Positions 1-11,750 of a stretch of DNA of 64,000 bases are shown here, in pieces. The DNA lies in NCBI GenBank assembly GCA_914767715.1, contig OU612072.1, positions 11,532,001 to 11,596,000 of the forward strand, read 5' to 3'. The notes under the pieces are model-generated. The model was not told the origin of the DNA, did not search any database, and worked only from the letters and a program-made list of their open reading frames with translations. The stretch comes from Membranipora membranacea (taxonomy: Eukaryota > Bryozoa > Gymnolaemata > Cheilostomatida > Membraniporidae). Numbering within the stretch: the stretch's first letter is position 1; every line of letters begins with the position of its first letter. Made by a program: the position numbers and the translations under genes.

Positions 1-331
1 ATCTACATAGCTACTCTGAGAGCCTCGCTGGCATTATGATATATTATATGTGTGTTTTATGTCTGAGAAAACTCAACTACATTAATTGATAAACATTTCA
101 ATTGATACATGCCCTTGCGTTTGATATAAATTAACTTTCTATACAAGAGGCAAGCAGGTTATATTGAGTGTTGAGGGTGATGATTTCAAAAACATTTGCT
201 GTCTTTTAAATTTGCAGTTATTTATTTTCTTTAAAGAAAATGAAGTTTAATAACAGAAAAAAACAACAGAGATGTAGTTTGGGGTCCATAGAATATTTCA
301 GCGACAGAAATCAAGACAATCAAGACACATA

Positions 332-890
332 TTACAATTTTAGATGGCAGCCAGTACAGACGCAGGCATTGCCTCTTACCATACCTCCTCGACACTGTCC
401 TCTTGCGGTACAACTGTTAGTGCATCTTTTAGCAGGGAATACAATTTGAGCCTCTGCATCTAAAATAAAAACGATAAAGGTCAACATAAAGACAACATCG
501 GCTGCTGTTGTACTGGTCCTAAAGCTTGTAGAGTACTTTTTCCTGATCATCATGAGATGTTTTGAGATTTACAGTGTAGGGTGACTAATCATTTCATGAA
601 TCACTTGTGTCTTACTTAGTATTTAAGTAATATGATGGAGCCTAATTGGGTTTGACAAGGAGTATTGCAGTAACAACTAGTCTTCAATTTCCTATACAAC
701 ATAACCTTAATCTGTTAGACGCCAAATACCACAAGCACTAAAGAATATCAATAGGATTGAATTCTATTGATAGCAATTTATTTTCATTTTGACTATTGCT
801 ACTCATTAAAATATCAAATTTGAATAACTTACATTGAACCATAGCAGCTAGGAGAGCCATTGCAACGAAAATACAAGCAGCGACCTTCAT
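332..890 (-). CDS. Secreted cysteine-rich cationic peptide, family member 1
   Basis: Two coding exons: 890-833 (58 nt, signal peptide starting MKVAACIFVAMALLAAMVQ) and 459-332 (128 nt), joined by a phase-1 GT-AG intron (donor GTAAGT, acceptor TTTTAG). Product 61 aa. The predicted mature part after AEAQ has six cysteines spaced C-X3-C-X5-C-X9-C-X-C-X2-C (residues 32-57), about +6 net charge and no acidic residues. A noncoding first exon is inferred at about 1185-1154 (donor GTGAGT) with its acceptor at 918-917. A TATA box lies at 1211-1219 and an AATAAA signal at 226-221. C-X3-C plus C-X-C resembles the cysteine-stabilised alpha/beta fold, so an antimicrobial-type effector is plausible, but I do not recognise the family and function is inference. 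Confidence 0.82.
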
Positions 891-1210
891 TTTGAATTTT
901 TAGTCTTTCTTACAACCTGTAGAATCATGACAGAAAATTACAAATTTATTTTCAGTGTCCTCGTACAATCATTTTATAAAATATTTTTGCATTCAGTGAC
1001 AGAAAAAAACATTGATAAAGTAATTGAATTCGGAGAGACAAGGAACAAAACATCACAATGCTTTCACTATCTCTGCATAAATGATTACATTTACAAAGTA
1101 TTATCAAGATAATAATTTAGATTAAACCTCAATAGCAATCACATGGTACTCACTGGACAAGGATATTGCTGTAATTTCTAAAACTGATGACATAACAGCA
1201 AATGAATTCC

Positions 1211-1219
1211 CTTTATATA
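1211..1219 (-). promoter_or_regulatory. TATA box of peptide gene 1
   Basis: Minus strand reads TATATAAAG, about 30 bp upstream of the inferred start of the noncoding exon that ends at donor 1153. The same box recurs at the matching place in every copy (4124-4132, 7117-7125, 10268-10276). Confidence 0.75.
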
Positions 1220-2312
1220 CCAGAGCAGGGTCTTCCATGTCATCAATATTTCTGACAGTTTAAGATTGATTAATTCTTTCCTGTATTTACGATGATGGTA
1301 CGATAAATTGGGCAAATTAACATAGGTTCCCTTTCTTGTGTGATTGATTGGCTAGCTTTAAATTGGCATGACTTGGCACAATACTGCTTACATACATATG
1401 ACGCGACTGCATACAATTTTGCTTAGCTGATTCTTTCAATGAAAACCAGCCAGCATCTGTCCCTAATAATTTGCCACTTATGTTTATGGATTAATGTCGA
1501 TCTGAGAAAGATGAGTCCATCACTTGTTCAGAATATTTCCATGTCTAGGGTGTACCGAAGGTGTATTGCAGTTATTTTGTTTTTGTTGGTCAAGACAGAA
1601 AGAAACTAAATTTAATTGATCAATGAAGCTTGTCATGGCATGGTATATGTTCAGCAAACTTTCTTCACAATTGTCTACAGGACTAAGTTTATTCTCTAAT
1701 AGGAAAGGAAAAAATTAGACTTGGTATAGTATCACGTCAGGGTCAGCGTGTGCTTCATTTAAAAGTAAAGATTTGCACTTCATTTACCCTTGCCTGGAAT
1801 ATTTATTCAATAAAATTAGTAAAATTTGCCATAAGCTTGGCAGTATTCTCCAAAATTTGTTATCTCAATTCTAACATCTCAAATGATCCAATAATAGTAC
1901 TTTTAAATAGCAAATGCATTTATCAGGATCGTCAATTTTCCTGTTTATTTTATAGCTAAAATACCAATTGAATTACATTGTAAGATTTGCCAGGGTATTT
2001 CTCTGAAAGTGGCTTGTTACCTTCGCCCTTGTAATCTGCTATCAGTTTATTAATGAAATTTCAATTCTTGAATTTGTAGAATGCTGCAAATAATTTAGCG
2101 TAGGTTTTTCCCATCACTTTACTGCATGCATTTATTCCATACAAGGATTCCCCATTCAATAATTTACCTGTCACACAATTTATACACCAATCATTGTGTG
2201 ACTGCGGTGAAAGAGAAGGCCCAAACCAACCAACCATCGGAAATACTTAATTTGTGGAGCCTAAATTAAAAGTTCGGTGATGTTTTGTAAGAGTAATTTT
2301 GATTTCCAAAAA

Positions 2313-2704
2313 TTAAAGGGCAACCAGGGTTTCAAACAAATTCTCATTGATTGATAGCAGATTGAACCTTGTGCATAGGAGAAAAATCAAATCTAAAACC
2401 GATGATTATTCAATGGGAATTTGAGTGAAACATTTCATCTACCAGGTACTAAATGCATCTCAAATGCTGATAAACTCAGCTAGAATAGAATCACACAGTG
2501 CAGTTTACTCATCCTGTTATATTTAGCCTGTGCTCTAACATTATACAGCAATGTCTTCGAACCTCCCCTAAGCTGAAGTGTTACTCAGCTAAGATTCAGC
2601 AACTACTTTGCGGTTTGCTCAATGTCATGCACAAAGCTGATGCTCCGTAGCACATTCTTTAATAACCATTTATGTATTGCTGCGAAACTTTTTAGTCCCT
2701 TTTA
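2313..2704. mobile_element. TTAA-flanked inverted-repeat element (MITE), copy in A1
   Basis: Left end reads TTAA then AGGGCAACCAGGGTTTC. The body is homologous to the copies at 34537 and 37090. The right terminal repeat is eroded (GAAACTTTTTAGTCCCTTTTA). No coding capacity. TTAA ends suggest a piggyBac-type non-autonomous element. Confidence 0.7.
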
Positions 2705-3299
2705 TATATTGAAAATTACTAAGTCGGAGATGGCTTTTATTCTTAGCATCCTCAGAACGGGATATTTTATAATCAAATCTGTAATTAATTTGCAAAAATA
2801 TACCAAACTGTACTGTGCATTGTGAATAACTTGCAAATTGTTCGTTGGCACCAGAAAACCTCCTTAATATCTTATTTACAATTGATGATTCTAAACTTGG
2901 AACCAAAATTTTTGATAGACTCTCAATTCAATTAATTTAAAAGTTCAAATCCTCTTGCATATCGCAAGAATGACAAAACTGTTTAAACCCTCAAATCCTG
3001 ATCAATATAATTCAAAATATGTGGAAATGGCGATTGACATAACAATCTTCTAAAAAGATTGCCAAATGTAATTATGTGGTTGCCGGCACATGTTGGGTGA
3101 CATTGAATTTTCAATCCGATCATATCACTCGTGTCCTTTGATAAGATGACTAGGTGTATTAATTTAACCAATTAGGAAGTGAAGCTGTCACAATTGACGG
3201 CTTCCTTGTTGAAGATGTCAGCTATTTTGTATTCGGCAAGTGGCCAGGGTATGTATCAACAGTAGCTTGTTTACTTATGAGAAAATTCAGTTCTTCATT

Positions 3300-4132
3300 A
3301 TAGGCTGCTGTTTGCAAGCTATGAAGCTAGCAGAGTACATTATTCCTGGTCATGATGAGTTATTGGATTTACAGGGATAGGTTTTTCTAATACTTCCAGC
3401 AATGACATGTGTCATTTTAGTGTCTACTATACAGGAGCCCAATTGACATTAGTTTCCAAAGGATGACATAGAATATTTGAGCTTCAACAAGTCTTTGTTT
3501 GAATTTCCTAGGCGATTCAACGACCTTAGTCTGTTAGATGTCAAATACCTTCACAAGGTATATCAATTGGATTGAATTGAATTTTTATTTTGATAATTAT
3601 AATTCATTCTAATTAAGATATAAATTTATATTAACATATAAATATTTATTAATATAAATATATATATATAGATACAAATCTGTGCTTTTAAGTGTCATCT
3701 GTGTGTATTTGGCCCCAACTAAGTGTCACTCAAAAATAAGGAGTCATTTTATATGACCCACAAAAAAAGATTTTGATAGAGATATTTAGATATAATTATA
3801 GATACAAATTTAGATATAGATGCCAACAAAATTATAAAAAATATATCAAATTTGTTCAACTTTCATTGAGTCATAGCAGCTAGGAGGGCTTTTGCAGCAA
3901 AAGGACAAACGGTGACCTTCATTTTAACTTCTTAGAACCCTTACGACCTGCAGAAACAAGACAGAAAATTGTAAACCATATGATGACCTGTAATCTATGT
4001 ATATGATGAGATTTAAAAAAACTTAATCATTTAACAAACTTCAATAGAACTTCCGGAGTACTCATTGGACATTGATCTTGAGGTAGCTCTCAAAGCATAG
4101 GACTTTACAGCACTTGGATTCTCCTTTATATA
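3300..4132 (-). pseudogene. Relic of the cysteine-rich peptide gene (no mature exon)
   Basis: A degenerate fourth copy of promoter, noncoding exon, signal exon and intron 2. The TATA box survives at 4124-4132. The signal exon is recognisable at 3922-3865 (starts MKVTVCPFAAKALLAAM). Both splice donors are broken: exon 1 has ATGAGT instead of GTGAGT, and the signal exon has GA instead of GT at 3864-3863. Intron-2 sequence continues to about 3300, and no mature-peptide exon follows. Confidence 0.75.
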
Positions 4133-5450
4133 CCAGTACTGCCAGTGTCAGCATTGAATCCTGTCCATGTGTTAGATGTTAATCATCTTAATTGAATTCC
4201 TGAGTAAATTGAAACTCTTTGTAGTTATGCAGCTATGCTGCACTAAAGTTAACCTAAAGCTTTCATCCTAACAAGAGTCTTTGATTCTGAGGTATACATA
4301 TAATTTGTTGGTTCAATGTGGTTCAGTCAAGAATCCATTCTCTTATGATGTACAGATCATTCATCGTTGATATCGAATTCCTATGATGGGGAATTCATTT
4401 GTTGAAGTGTGCGATTCCATTTAAATTGCTTCAAGTTGATCTATAAAGTGATTGTCTGATGTTGTATCTTTCATGTCTCACTGCCAGCACATGTGTTAAA
4501 CATTTTTATTAAATATCAGTTAATTTGAATGGCTAAGCCTGTCTACGAAATTTTTGCCTCAGTGAGCCACAGAATAATTGAGTGTTTTCCTTGCATAAGA
4601 CTTTGGATAATAAAACTATGGTCCAGTTGAAAAGGTGGTAAGGGTTCGATCCCCATTTGTCCGTGTTTGGTTGAAACGTCAACCTGACTTTCGTGAGTTT
4701 GATGACAAAGAGGCTCTGTATACCACTGTATTTTTGTTCTGGCGTGCCTCAAATACGACATAAGTTATGTTAGGGTAATTTAATTTTCCTTCTTTTCGTA
4801 TAATATAATTTTGTCAAGGGGATGCGAGCTAGCTAGCAACTGCAGTGTGCCCTTGCAAGACTTGTCTCTCAGTCCAGAGTGTGTAGTTATTATTAGGGGA
4901 CTGCGATTTTAAGTTTTATTTTAGTTACATAGAGGTTGGGCTGCCTCTATAGAGGGTCACATGTTGCTTAAACTGCTCATTTCGAATGTGTCACCGCCCT
5001 ATTGACACTTTGATTTTAGCCAAAAAGTCGAGACAAAATTGTCATAGTGTTCAGTTCATTTCATGAGCAGTACCATATGGAAGTCCTCACACAGACACTG
5101 TGCAATACATCATACATTCATCTAATGAACCTGTATCAAAGGTTTGATCTTGCTGAGACATGGTTGTCTTTTTTTAATCCCAATGCCATCAACATGATTA
5201 ATTACCAAATACAACATTATGCATGTTTTGGAGTTTGATTTTGGGTGAGAGAGTCGCCATACTGATCTCATTCAGAGGGCAATTCCAAAACCAATTCCAT
5301 TGTGATATTTCAAAGCCTCAAAAAGTTTTGACCGGAGTCAAGAATTTCGTTTAGCTTTATTTAATGAGGATCACAGGCTACTGCATTGAGAACACAACTT
5401 CATTGAAGCTATTTCCTTGAAATGTCGTATAACAGAGATCACCTAACAAA

Positions 5451-5778
5451 TGAAAGTCCACCCAGTAAAAATGAAAGTCCACCTATCAAACATGATGCAC
5501 AAAAGTATTTACAGTTGACCAGCAAAACAGTAAAATGCTCCTACTAAACATAAAGGTTCACCTACTAAACATAAAATTTCACCTACTAAACATGGGAATT
5601 CACACACTAAACATGAAAGTCTACCTAACAAACATGAAAGTTGGCATACTGGACGTCAAAATCCACCAGGTAAACACCAGTATTCACCATGTAAACATAA
5701 TAGTTGACATGGCAAAAATGAAAATCAACCATGCAAACATTAAAGTATGCATAGTAAAAATGTACTCATGTATGCTTT
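5451..5778. repeat. 21-bp minisatellite in B1
   Basis: Imperfect direct repeats of a 21-bp unit like 'cacctactaaacatgaaagt'. Because 21 is a multiple of three, one plus frame stays open (5535-5780) and reads as a heptad hLN(I/M)KhH, e.g. LLNIKVH, LLNIKFH, LLNMGIH. No start context, splice sites or homology suggest a gene, so this is annotated as a minisatellite. Confidence 0.75.
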
Positions 5779-6009
5779 GACCAATTATTTTACACTCCAT
5801 ATGACATTCATATCTGTCCTTCATCCAATATGCCATCGAGTAAATAGAATATAGGAGCATTATGCCTGCAGAAAAGCCTCGTGACAACGTAGTTCTCTAC
5901 AGCATCCCCCATCATGAAAAGCGATTCCCGAGTACAAAGTTATGAGATACAGATACAGATATCTGATACAGAACTGCCAAAGTTCAAAGCTTTGTGATAT
6001 CAAAACTAG

Positions 6010-6236
6010 ATCACTTCTCGGCCTATTAGCTAAGATCAAAATGTCACTGCCAATGAACGATTAGTGCCAGTTCAGTTTTGGCAGCAAACCCATGATTAGG
6101 AGGTCTTCTAATGCCTCACCTCTAGGATGCAATCTTATTTTTCTAGGATGTATCACATTCTCAGTATGAGGATTTAGGGCACTTTGCGTCCCTCTTCAGG
6201 AGCAGCCCAATCTTCGGTTACTTAGTAAACAGCAAC
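6010..6236 (+). mobile_element. U2-snRNA-headed SINE-like element in B1
   Basis: Starts ATCACTTCTCGGCCTATTAG, then CTAAGATCAAA, nearly identical to the first ~30 nt of U2 snRNA (ATCGCTTCTCGGCCTTTTGGCTAAGATCAA). It then continues with about 190 bp unrelated to U2 and shared with the copies at 8439 and 18277. It lacks the U2 branch-site region, so it is not a functional U2 gene. Confidence 0.75.
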
Positions 6237-6930
6237 TTATGAATTACCAAACCCAGTGTAACATTTAGGGCAAAATATTTCCAAATTATTGGTTGTCACT
6301 GTTTCCCAAGTTTTGATACTCCACCTAGGTGAATTAATCCAGGCCCTAAGCTGCAACGACGAATGCATGCCTGAAAAGTTAACTCATTCACAGAATGAAG
6401 TAGGGCAGTTTAGAAGCAATTCACTTTGGATTTATGTATGTAGATTTGATTTTCTTTTAATTATAAAATGGCAATATACATGGTCTACGTGTGCAGACAA
6501 ATAGACTTCCTTTGCAGGAGTTTTCTTGTCATTATCAATGTTGGCACAACTCTTGACAACTGAATAGCAAGTTTCAAAGTCACTGCCTATAAATCTGCTC
6601 AACTATTTAAGTCTAATCTACATAGCTACTCTGAGAGCCTCGCTGGAATTATGATATATTATATGTGTGTTTTATGTCTGAGCAAACTCAACTACATTAA
6701 TTGATAAATATTTCAATTGATACATGCCCTTGTGTTTGATATAAATTAACTTTTTATACAAGATGGCAAGATGGTTATATCGAGTGTTGAGGGTGATGAT
6801 TTCAAAAACATTTGCTGTCTTTTACATTTGCAGTTATTTATTTTCTTTAAAGAATATGAAGTTTGATAACAGAAAAAATAACAGAGATGTAGTTTGGGGT
6901 TCATAGAAATCAAGACAATCAAGACACATA

Positions 6931-7086
6931 TTACAATTTTAGATGGCAGCCAGTACAGACGCAGGCATTGCCTCTTACCATACCTCCTCGACACTGTCCT
7001 CTTGCGGTACAACTGTTAGTGCATCTTTTAGCAGGGAATACAATTTGAGCCTCTGCATCTAGTATAAAAACGATAAAGGTCAACAT
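6931..7086 (-). CDS. Deletion-derived peptide gene copy 2 (signal exon lost)
   Basis: The mature exon at 7058-6931 is identical in sequence to that of member 1 (459-332). The signal exon and noncoding exon are absent because a deletion joins intron-2 sequence directly to the promoter (junction about 7100-7112). A TATA box at 7117-7125 would start transcription near 7090-7095. The first in-frame ATG downstream is at 7086; it reads former intron sequence in frame as MLTFIVFILDAEAQ and then the six-cysteine peptide (51 codons with stop). That short hydrophobic start could act as a new signal peptide. AATAAA lies at 6842-6837. It could equally be a dead copy, and expression is not shown. Confidence 0.5.
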   Translation of the reverse strand: MLTFIVFILDAEAQIVFPAKRCTNSCTARGQCRGGMVRGNACVCTGCHLKL

Positions 7087-7116
7087 AAAGTCAACATCGG
7101 CAGCAGTTGAGTTCCC

Positions 7117-7125
7117 CTTTATATA
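7117..7125 (-). promoter_or_regulatory. TATA box fused next to the peptide exon in copy 2
   Basis: Minus strand reads TATATAAAG within sequence matching the promoters of copies 1 and 3. It sits only about 60 bp upstream of the mature-peptide exon instead of about 750 bp as in the intact copies. Confidence 0.7.
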
Positions 7126-7892
7126 CCAGAGCAGGGACTTCCATGTCATCAATATTTCTGACAGTTTAAGATTGATTAATTCTTTCCTGTATTTACGATG
7201 AGAAGATAAATTAATGTTCCTTCTTTTCGTATAATATAACTTTGTCAAGGGGATGCGAGCTAGCTAGCGACTGCAGTGTGCCCTTGGAAGACTTGTCTCT
7301 CAGTCCAGAGTGTGTAGTTTTTATTAGGGGACTGCGATTTTAAATTTTATTTTAGTTACATCTTACATTTGCCTCTATAGAGGGTCACATGTTGCTTAAA
7401 CTGCTCATTTCAAATGTATGAACGCCCTATTGACACTTTGATTTTAGCCAAAAAGTCGAGACAAAATTGTTATAGTGTTTAGTGTAATCACACAGTACCA
7501 TACGAAAGTCCCCACTCAGACAGTGTGCAATACAGAGTTCATCTAATGAACCTGTATCAATGGTTTGATCTTGCTGAGACACGGTTGTCTTTTTTTGAAA
7601 CCCAATGCCATCAATATGATTAATTACCAAATACAACATTATGCATTTTTTGGAGTTTGATTTTGGGTGAGAGAGTCGCCATACTGATCTCATTCACGGG
7701 GCAAAACTCCCACTTATGTGTTGATGCGTTGAACTGAAACCAATTCCATTGTGATAATCTCAAAGCCTCAAAAAGTTTTAACCGGAGTCAAGAATCTTGA
7801 TTAGCTTTATTTAATGAGGATCACAGGCTACTGCGTTGAGAACCCAACTTCATTGATGCTATTTCCTTGAAATGTCTTATAACAGAACTCAC

Positions 7893-8208
7893 CTAACAAA
7901 TGAAAGCCCACCCAGTAAAAATGAAAGTCCACCTATCTAACATGATGCACAAAAGTATTTACAGTTGACCAGCAAAACAGTAAAATGCTCCGTCTAAACA
8001 TAAAAGTTCACCTACTAAACATGGGAATTCACACACTATACATGAAAGTCTACCTAACAAACATGGAAGTTGGCATACTGGACATCAAGATCCACCAGGT
8101 AAACACCAGTATTCACCATGTAAACATAATAGTTGACATGGCAAAAATGAAAATCAACCATGCAAACATTGAAGTATGCATAGTAAAAATGTACTCATGT
8201 ATTCTTTG
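7893..8208. repeat. 21-bp minisatellite in B2
   Basis: Same array as at 5451-5778 but with one unit fewer; the open frame (7985-8209) is exactly seven codons shorter. The copies otherwise match unit for unit. Confidence 0.75.
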
Positions 8209-8438
8209 ACCAATTATGTTACACTCCATATGACATTCATATCTGTCCTTCATCCAATATGCGATCGAGTAAATAGAATATAGGAGCATTATGCCTGCAG
8301 AAAAGCCTCGTGACAACGTAGTTCTCTGCAGCATCCTCCATCATGAAAAGCGATTCCCGAGTACAAAGTTATGAGATACAGATACAGATATCTGATACAG
8401 AACTCCCAAAGTTCAAAGCTTTGAGGTATCAAAACTAG

Positions 8439-8664
8439 ATCACTTCTCAGCCTATTGGCTAAGATAAAAGTGTCACTGCCAATGGCCGATTAGTGCCAGT
8501 TCAGTTTTGGCAGCAAACCCACGATTAGGAGGTCTTCTATGGCCTCACCTCTAAGATGCAATCTTATTTTTTTAGGATGTGTCACATTCTCAGTATGAGG
8601 ATTTAAGGCACTTTGCGTCCCTCTTTAGGAGCAGCCCAATCTTCGGTTTCTTAGTAAACAGCAA
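8439..8664 (+). mobile_element. U2-snRNA-headed SINE-like element in B2
   Basis: Duplicate of the 6010 element carried in unit 2 (ATCACTTCTCAGCCTATTGG at the head). Shared flanks show that it was copied with the segment and is not a separate insertion. Confidence 0.75.
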
Positions 8665-9377
8665 TTTTTGAATTACCAAAACCAGTGTAACATTTAGGGC
8701 AAAATATTTCCAAATTATTGGTTTTCATTGTTTCCAAAATTTTGATACTCCGTCTAGGTGAATTAATCCAGGCCCTAAGCTGCAGCGACGAATGCATGCC
8801 TCAAAAGTTAACTCATTCACAGAATGAAGTAGGGCAGTTTAGAAGCAATTCACTTTGGATTTATGTATGTAGATTTGATTTTCTTTTAATTCTAAAATGG
8901 CAATTTACATGGTCTACGTGTGCAGACAAATAGACTTCCTATGCAGAAGTTTTCTTGCCATTATCAATGTTGGCACAACTCTTGACAACTGAACAGCAAG
9001 TTTCAAAGTCACTGTCTATAAATCTGCTCAACTATATAAGTCTTATCTACATAGCTACTCTGAGAGCCTCGCTGGCATTATGATACATTATATGTGTGTT
9101 TTATGTCTGAGCAAACTCAACTACATTAATTGATAAACATTTCAATTGATACATGCCCTTGTGTTTGATTTAAATTAACTCTCTACACAAGATGGCAAGA
9201 TGGTTATATCGAGTGTTGAGGGTGATGATTTCAAAAACATTTGCTGTCTTTTAAATTTGCAGTTATTTATTTTCTTTAAAGAAAATGAAGTTTAATAACA
9301 GAAAAAATAACAGAGATGTCGTTTGGGGTCCATAGAATATTTCAGCGACAGAAATCAAGAGAATCAAGACACGTTTA

Positions 9378-9946
9378 TTATCCTTTTATATGGCAGCCAG
9401 TACAGATGCAGGACTTGCCTATTACCACACCTCTTAGACACTGTCTGTTTACGATACATCGGTAAGGGCAGTTAAGGACGCTTTTAGCAGGGAATATATA
9501 TTGAGCCTCTGCATCTAAAATAAAAACGATGAAGATCAACATAAACTCAACATTGGCTGCTGTTGTACTGGTCCTAAAGCTTGTAGAGTACTTTTTCCTT
9601 ATCATCATGAGATGTTTTGAGATTGACAGTGTAGGGTGACTAATCATTTCATGAATCACTTGTGTCTTACTTAGTATTTAATCAATATGGTTGAGCCTAA
9701 TTGGGTTTGACAAGGAGTATTGCAGTAACAACTAGTCTTCAATTTCCTATACAACATAACCTTAATCTGTTAGACTGCCAAATACCACAAGCACTAAAGA
9801 ATATCAATAGGATTGAATTCTATTGATAGCAATATATTTTCATTTTGACTATTGCTACCCATTAAAATATCAAATTTGAATAACTTACATTGAACCATAG
9901 CAGCTAGCAGAGCCATTGCAACGAAAATACAAGCAGTGACCTTCAT
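9378..9946 (-). CDS. Secreted cysteine-rich cationic peptide, family member 3
   Basis: Exons 9946-9889 (58 nt, MKVTACIFVAMALLAAMVQ) and 9514-9378 (137 nt), phase-1 intron, product 64 aa. The mature peptide keeps the same six-cysteine frame (C-X3-C-X5-C-X9-C-X-C-X2-C) and the end CTGCH(L/I)K, but roughly half of its residues differ from member 1 and it has three extra residues before the first cysteine. The noncoding exon ends at donor 10210 and its acceptor leads to 9972. TATA at 10268-10276, AATAAA at 9271-9266. The introns and signal exon are almost identical to member 1, so the change is concentrated in the mature peptide. Confidence 0.82.
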
Positions 9947-10267
9947 TTTGAATTTTTAGTCTTTCTTACAACCTGTAGAATCATGACAGAAAATTACAAA
10001 TTTATTTTCAGTGTCCTCGTACAATCATTTTACAAAATATTTTTGCATTCAGTGACAGAAAAAAAACATTTATAAAGTAATTGAATTCGGAGAGACAAAG
10101 AACAAAACATCACAATGCTTTCACTATCTCTGCATAAATGATTAAATTTACAAAGTATTATCAAGATAATAATTCAGATTAAACCTCAATAGCAATCACA
10201 TGGTACTCACTGGACAAGGATATTGCTGTAATTTCTAAAACTGTAACATTACAGCAGTTGAATTCCC

Positions 10268-10276
10268 CTTTATATA
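10268..10276 (-). promoter_or_regulatory. TATA box of peptide gene 3
   Basis: Minus strand reads TATATAAAG in the same context as at 1211-1219, upstream of a noncoding exon ending at donor 10210. Confidence 0.72.
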
Positions 10277-11363
10277 CTAGAGATGGGACTTCCATGTCAT
10301 CAATATTTCTGACAGTTTAAGATTGATTAATTCTTTCCTGTATTTACGATGAGAAGATAAATCTGGCAATTAAACACAGGTTCCCTTTAGTGTGTCATTG
10401 ATTGGCTAGCTTTAAATTGGCGTGATTTAGCAAAATATTCCTTCCATACATATGACATGACTGTATACAATTTTGCTTAGCTAATTCTTTCAACGAAAAC
10501 CAGCCAGCATCCATCCCTAAAATATTGCCACTTATGTTTATGGATTAATGTCGATCTGAGAAAGATTAATCGACCACTTGTTCAGAATATTTCCATGTCT
10601 AGGGTGTACCGAAGGTGTATTGCAGTTATTTTGTTTTTGTTGGTCAAGACAGAAAGAAACTAAATTTAATTGATCAATGAAGCTTGTCATGGCATGGTAT
10701 ATGTTCAGCAAACTTTCTTCACAATTGTCTACAGGACTAAGTTTATTCTCTAATAGGAGAGGAAAAACTTAGACTTGGTATAGTATCACGTCAGGGTCAG
10801 CGTGTGCTTCACTTAAAAGTAAAGATTTGCACTTCTTTTTACCCTCGACTGAAATATTTTTCAAGGTAGTAAAATTTGCCCTAAGCTTGGCAGTATTCTC
10901 CAAAATTTGTTATCTCAATCCTAACATCTCAAATGATCCAATAAAAGTACTTTTAAATCGCAAATGCATTTATCAGGATCGTCAATATTCTTGTTTATTT
11001 TATAGCTAAAATACCAATTATATTACATTGTAAGATTTGCCAGGGTAATTCTCTGAAAGCAGCTTGTTAATTTCGCCTTTGTAATCTGCTATCAGTTTAT
11101 TCACAAAATTTCAATTCTTGAATTTGAAGAATGCTGCAAATAATTTAGCGTAGGTTTTTTTTCCATCACTTTACTGCATGCATATATTCCATACAAGGAT
11201 TCCCCATTCAATAATTTTCCTGTCACACAATTTATACACCAATCATTGTGTGACTGCGGTGAAAGAGAAGGCCCAAACCAACCAACCATCGGAAATATTT
11301 AATTTGTGAAGCCTAAATTAAAAGTTCGGTGATGTTTTGTAAGAGTAATTTTGATTTCCAAAA

Positions 11364-11750
11364 TTAAAGGGCAACCAGGGTTTCAAACAAATTCTGATTG
11401 ATAGCAGATTGAACCTTGTGCATAGGAGAAAAATCAAATCTAAAACTGATGATTATTCAATTGGAATTTGAGTGAAATATTTCATCTATCAGGTACTTAA
11501 GGCATCTCAAATGCTGATAAACTCAGCTAGAATAGAATCACACAGTGCAGTTTACTTATCCTATTATATTTAGCCTGTGGTCTAACATTATACAGCAATG
11601 TCTTGGAACCTTCCCTAAGCTGAAGTGTTACTCAGCCAAGATTCAGCAACTACTTTGCGGTTTGCTCAGTGTCATGTACAAAGCTGATGCTCCGTAGCAC
11701 ATTCTTTTTAACCATTGATTTATTGCTGTAAAACTTTTTATTCCCTTTTA
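11364..11750. mobile_element. TTAA-flanked MITE, copy in A3
   Basis: Duplicate of the element at 2313 carried inside the tandem unit, with the same eroded right end. It therefore predates the unit duplication. Confidence 0.7.

Larger units (their letters stand above)
1..6615. repeat. Tandem segmental unit 1 (A1 + B1)
   Basis: The window opens exactly at the start of a unit that recurs at 6616 and 9045 (shared start 'atctacatagctactctgag'). Part A (about 1-4780) carries a cysteine-rich peptide gene, a TTAA element and a dead gene relic. Part B (about 4780-6615) carries a 21-bp minisatellite and a U2-headed SINE-like element. A1 positions 1-3270 match A3 at 9045-12275 closely, and B1 matches B2 at 7213-9044. 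The array may extend to the left of the window. Confidence 0.9.
6616..9044. repeat. Tandem segmental unit 2 (A2 + B2), internally deleted
   Basis: Second copy of the A+B unit. Two deletions shorten its A part. One joins peptide-gene intron 2 to the promoter near 7100-7112. The other joins sequence matching about 1300 of A1 (10365 of A3) to sequence matching about 4780, near 7212-7218. B2 (7213-9044) is near full length and has lost or never gained one 21-bp minisatellite unit relative to B1. Confidence 0.88.

Noticed and set aside
6010-6236. A genuine U2 snRNA gene
   Set aside because: Only the first ~30 nt match U2. The branch-recognition and Sm-site regions are absent and the body is shared by mobile copies.
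5684-8334. Minus-strand frames opposite the 21-bp minisatellite (5684-5887, 8113-8334)
   Set aside because: These are antisense readings of the repeat and its flank, present only because the unit length is a multiple of three.
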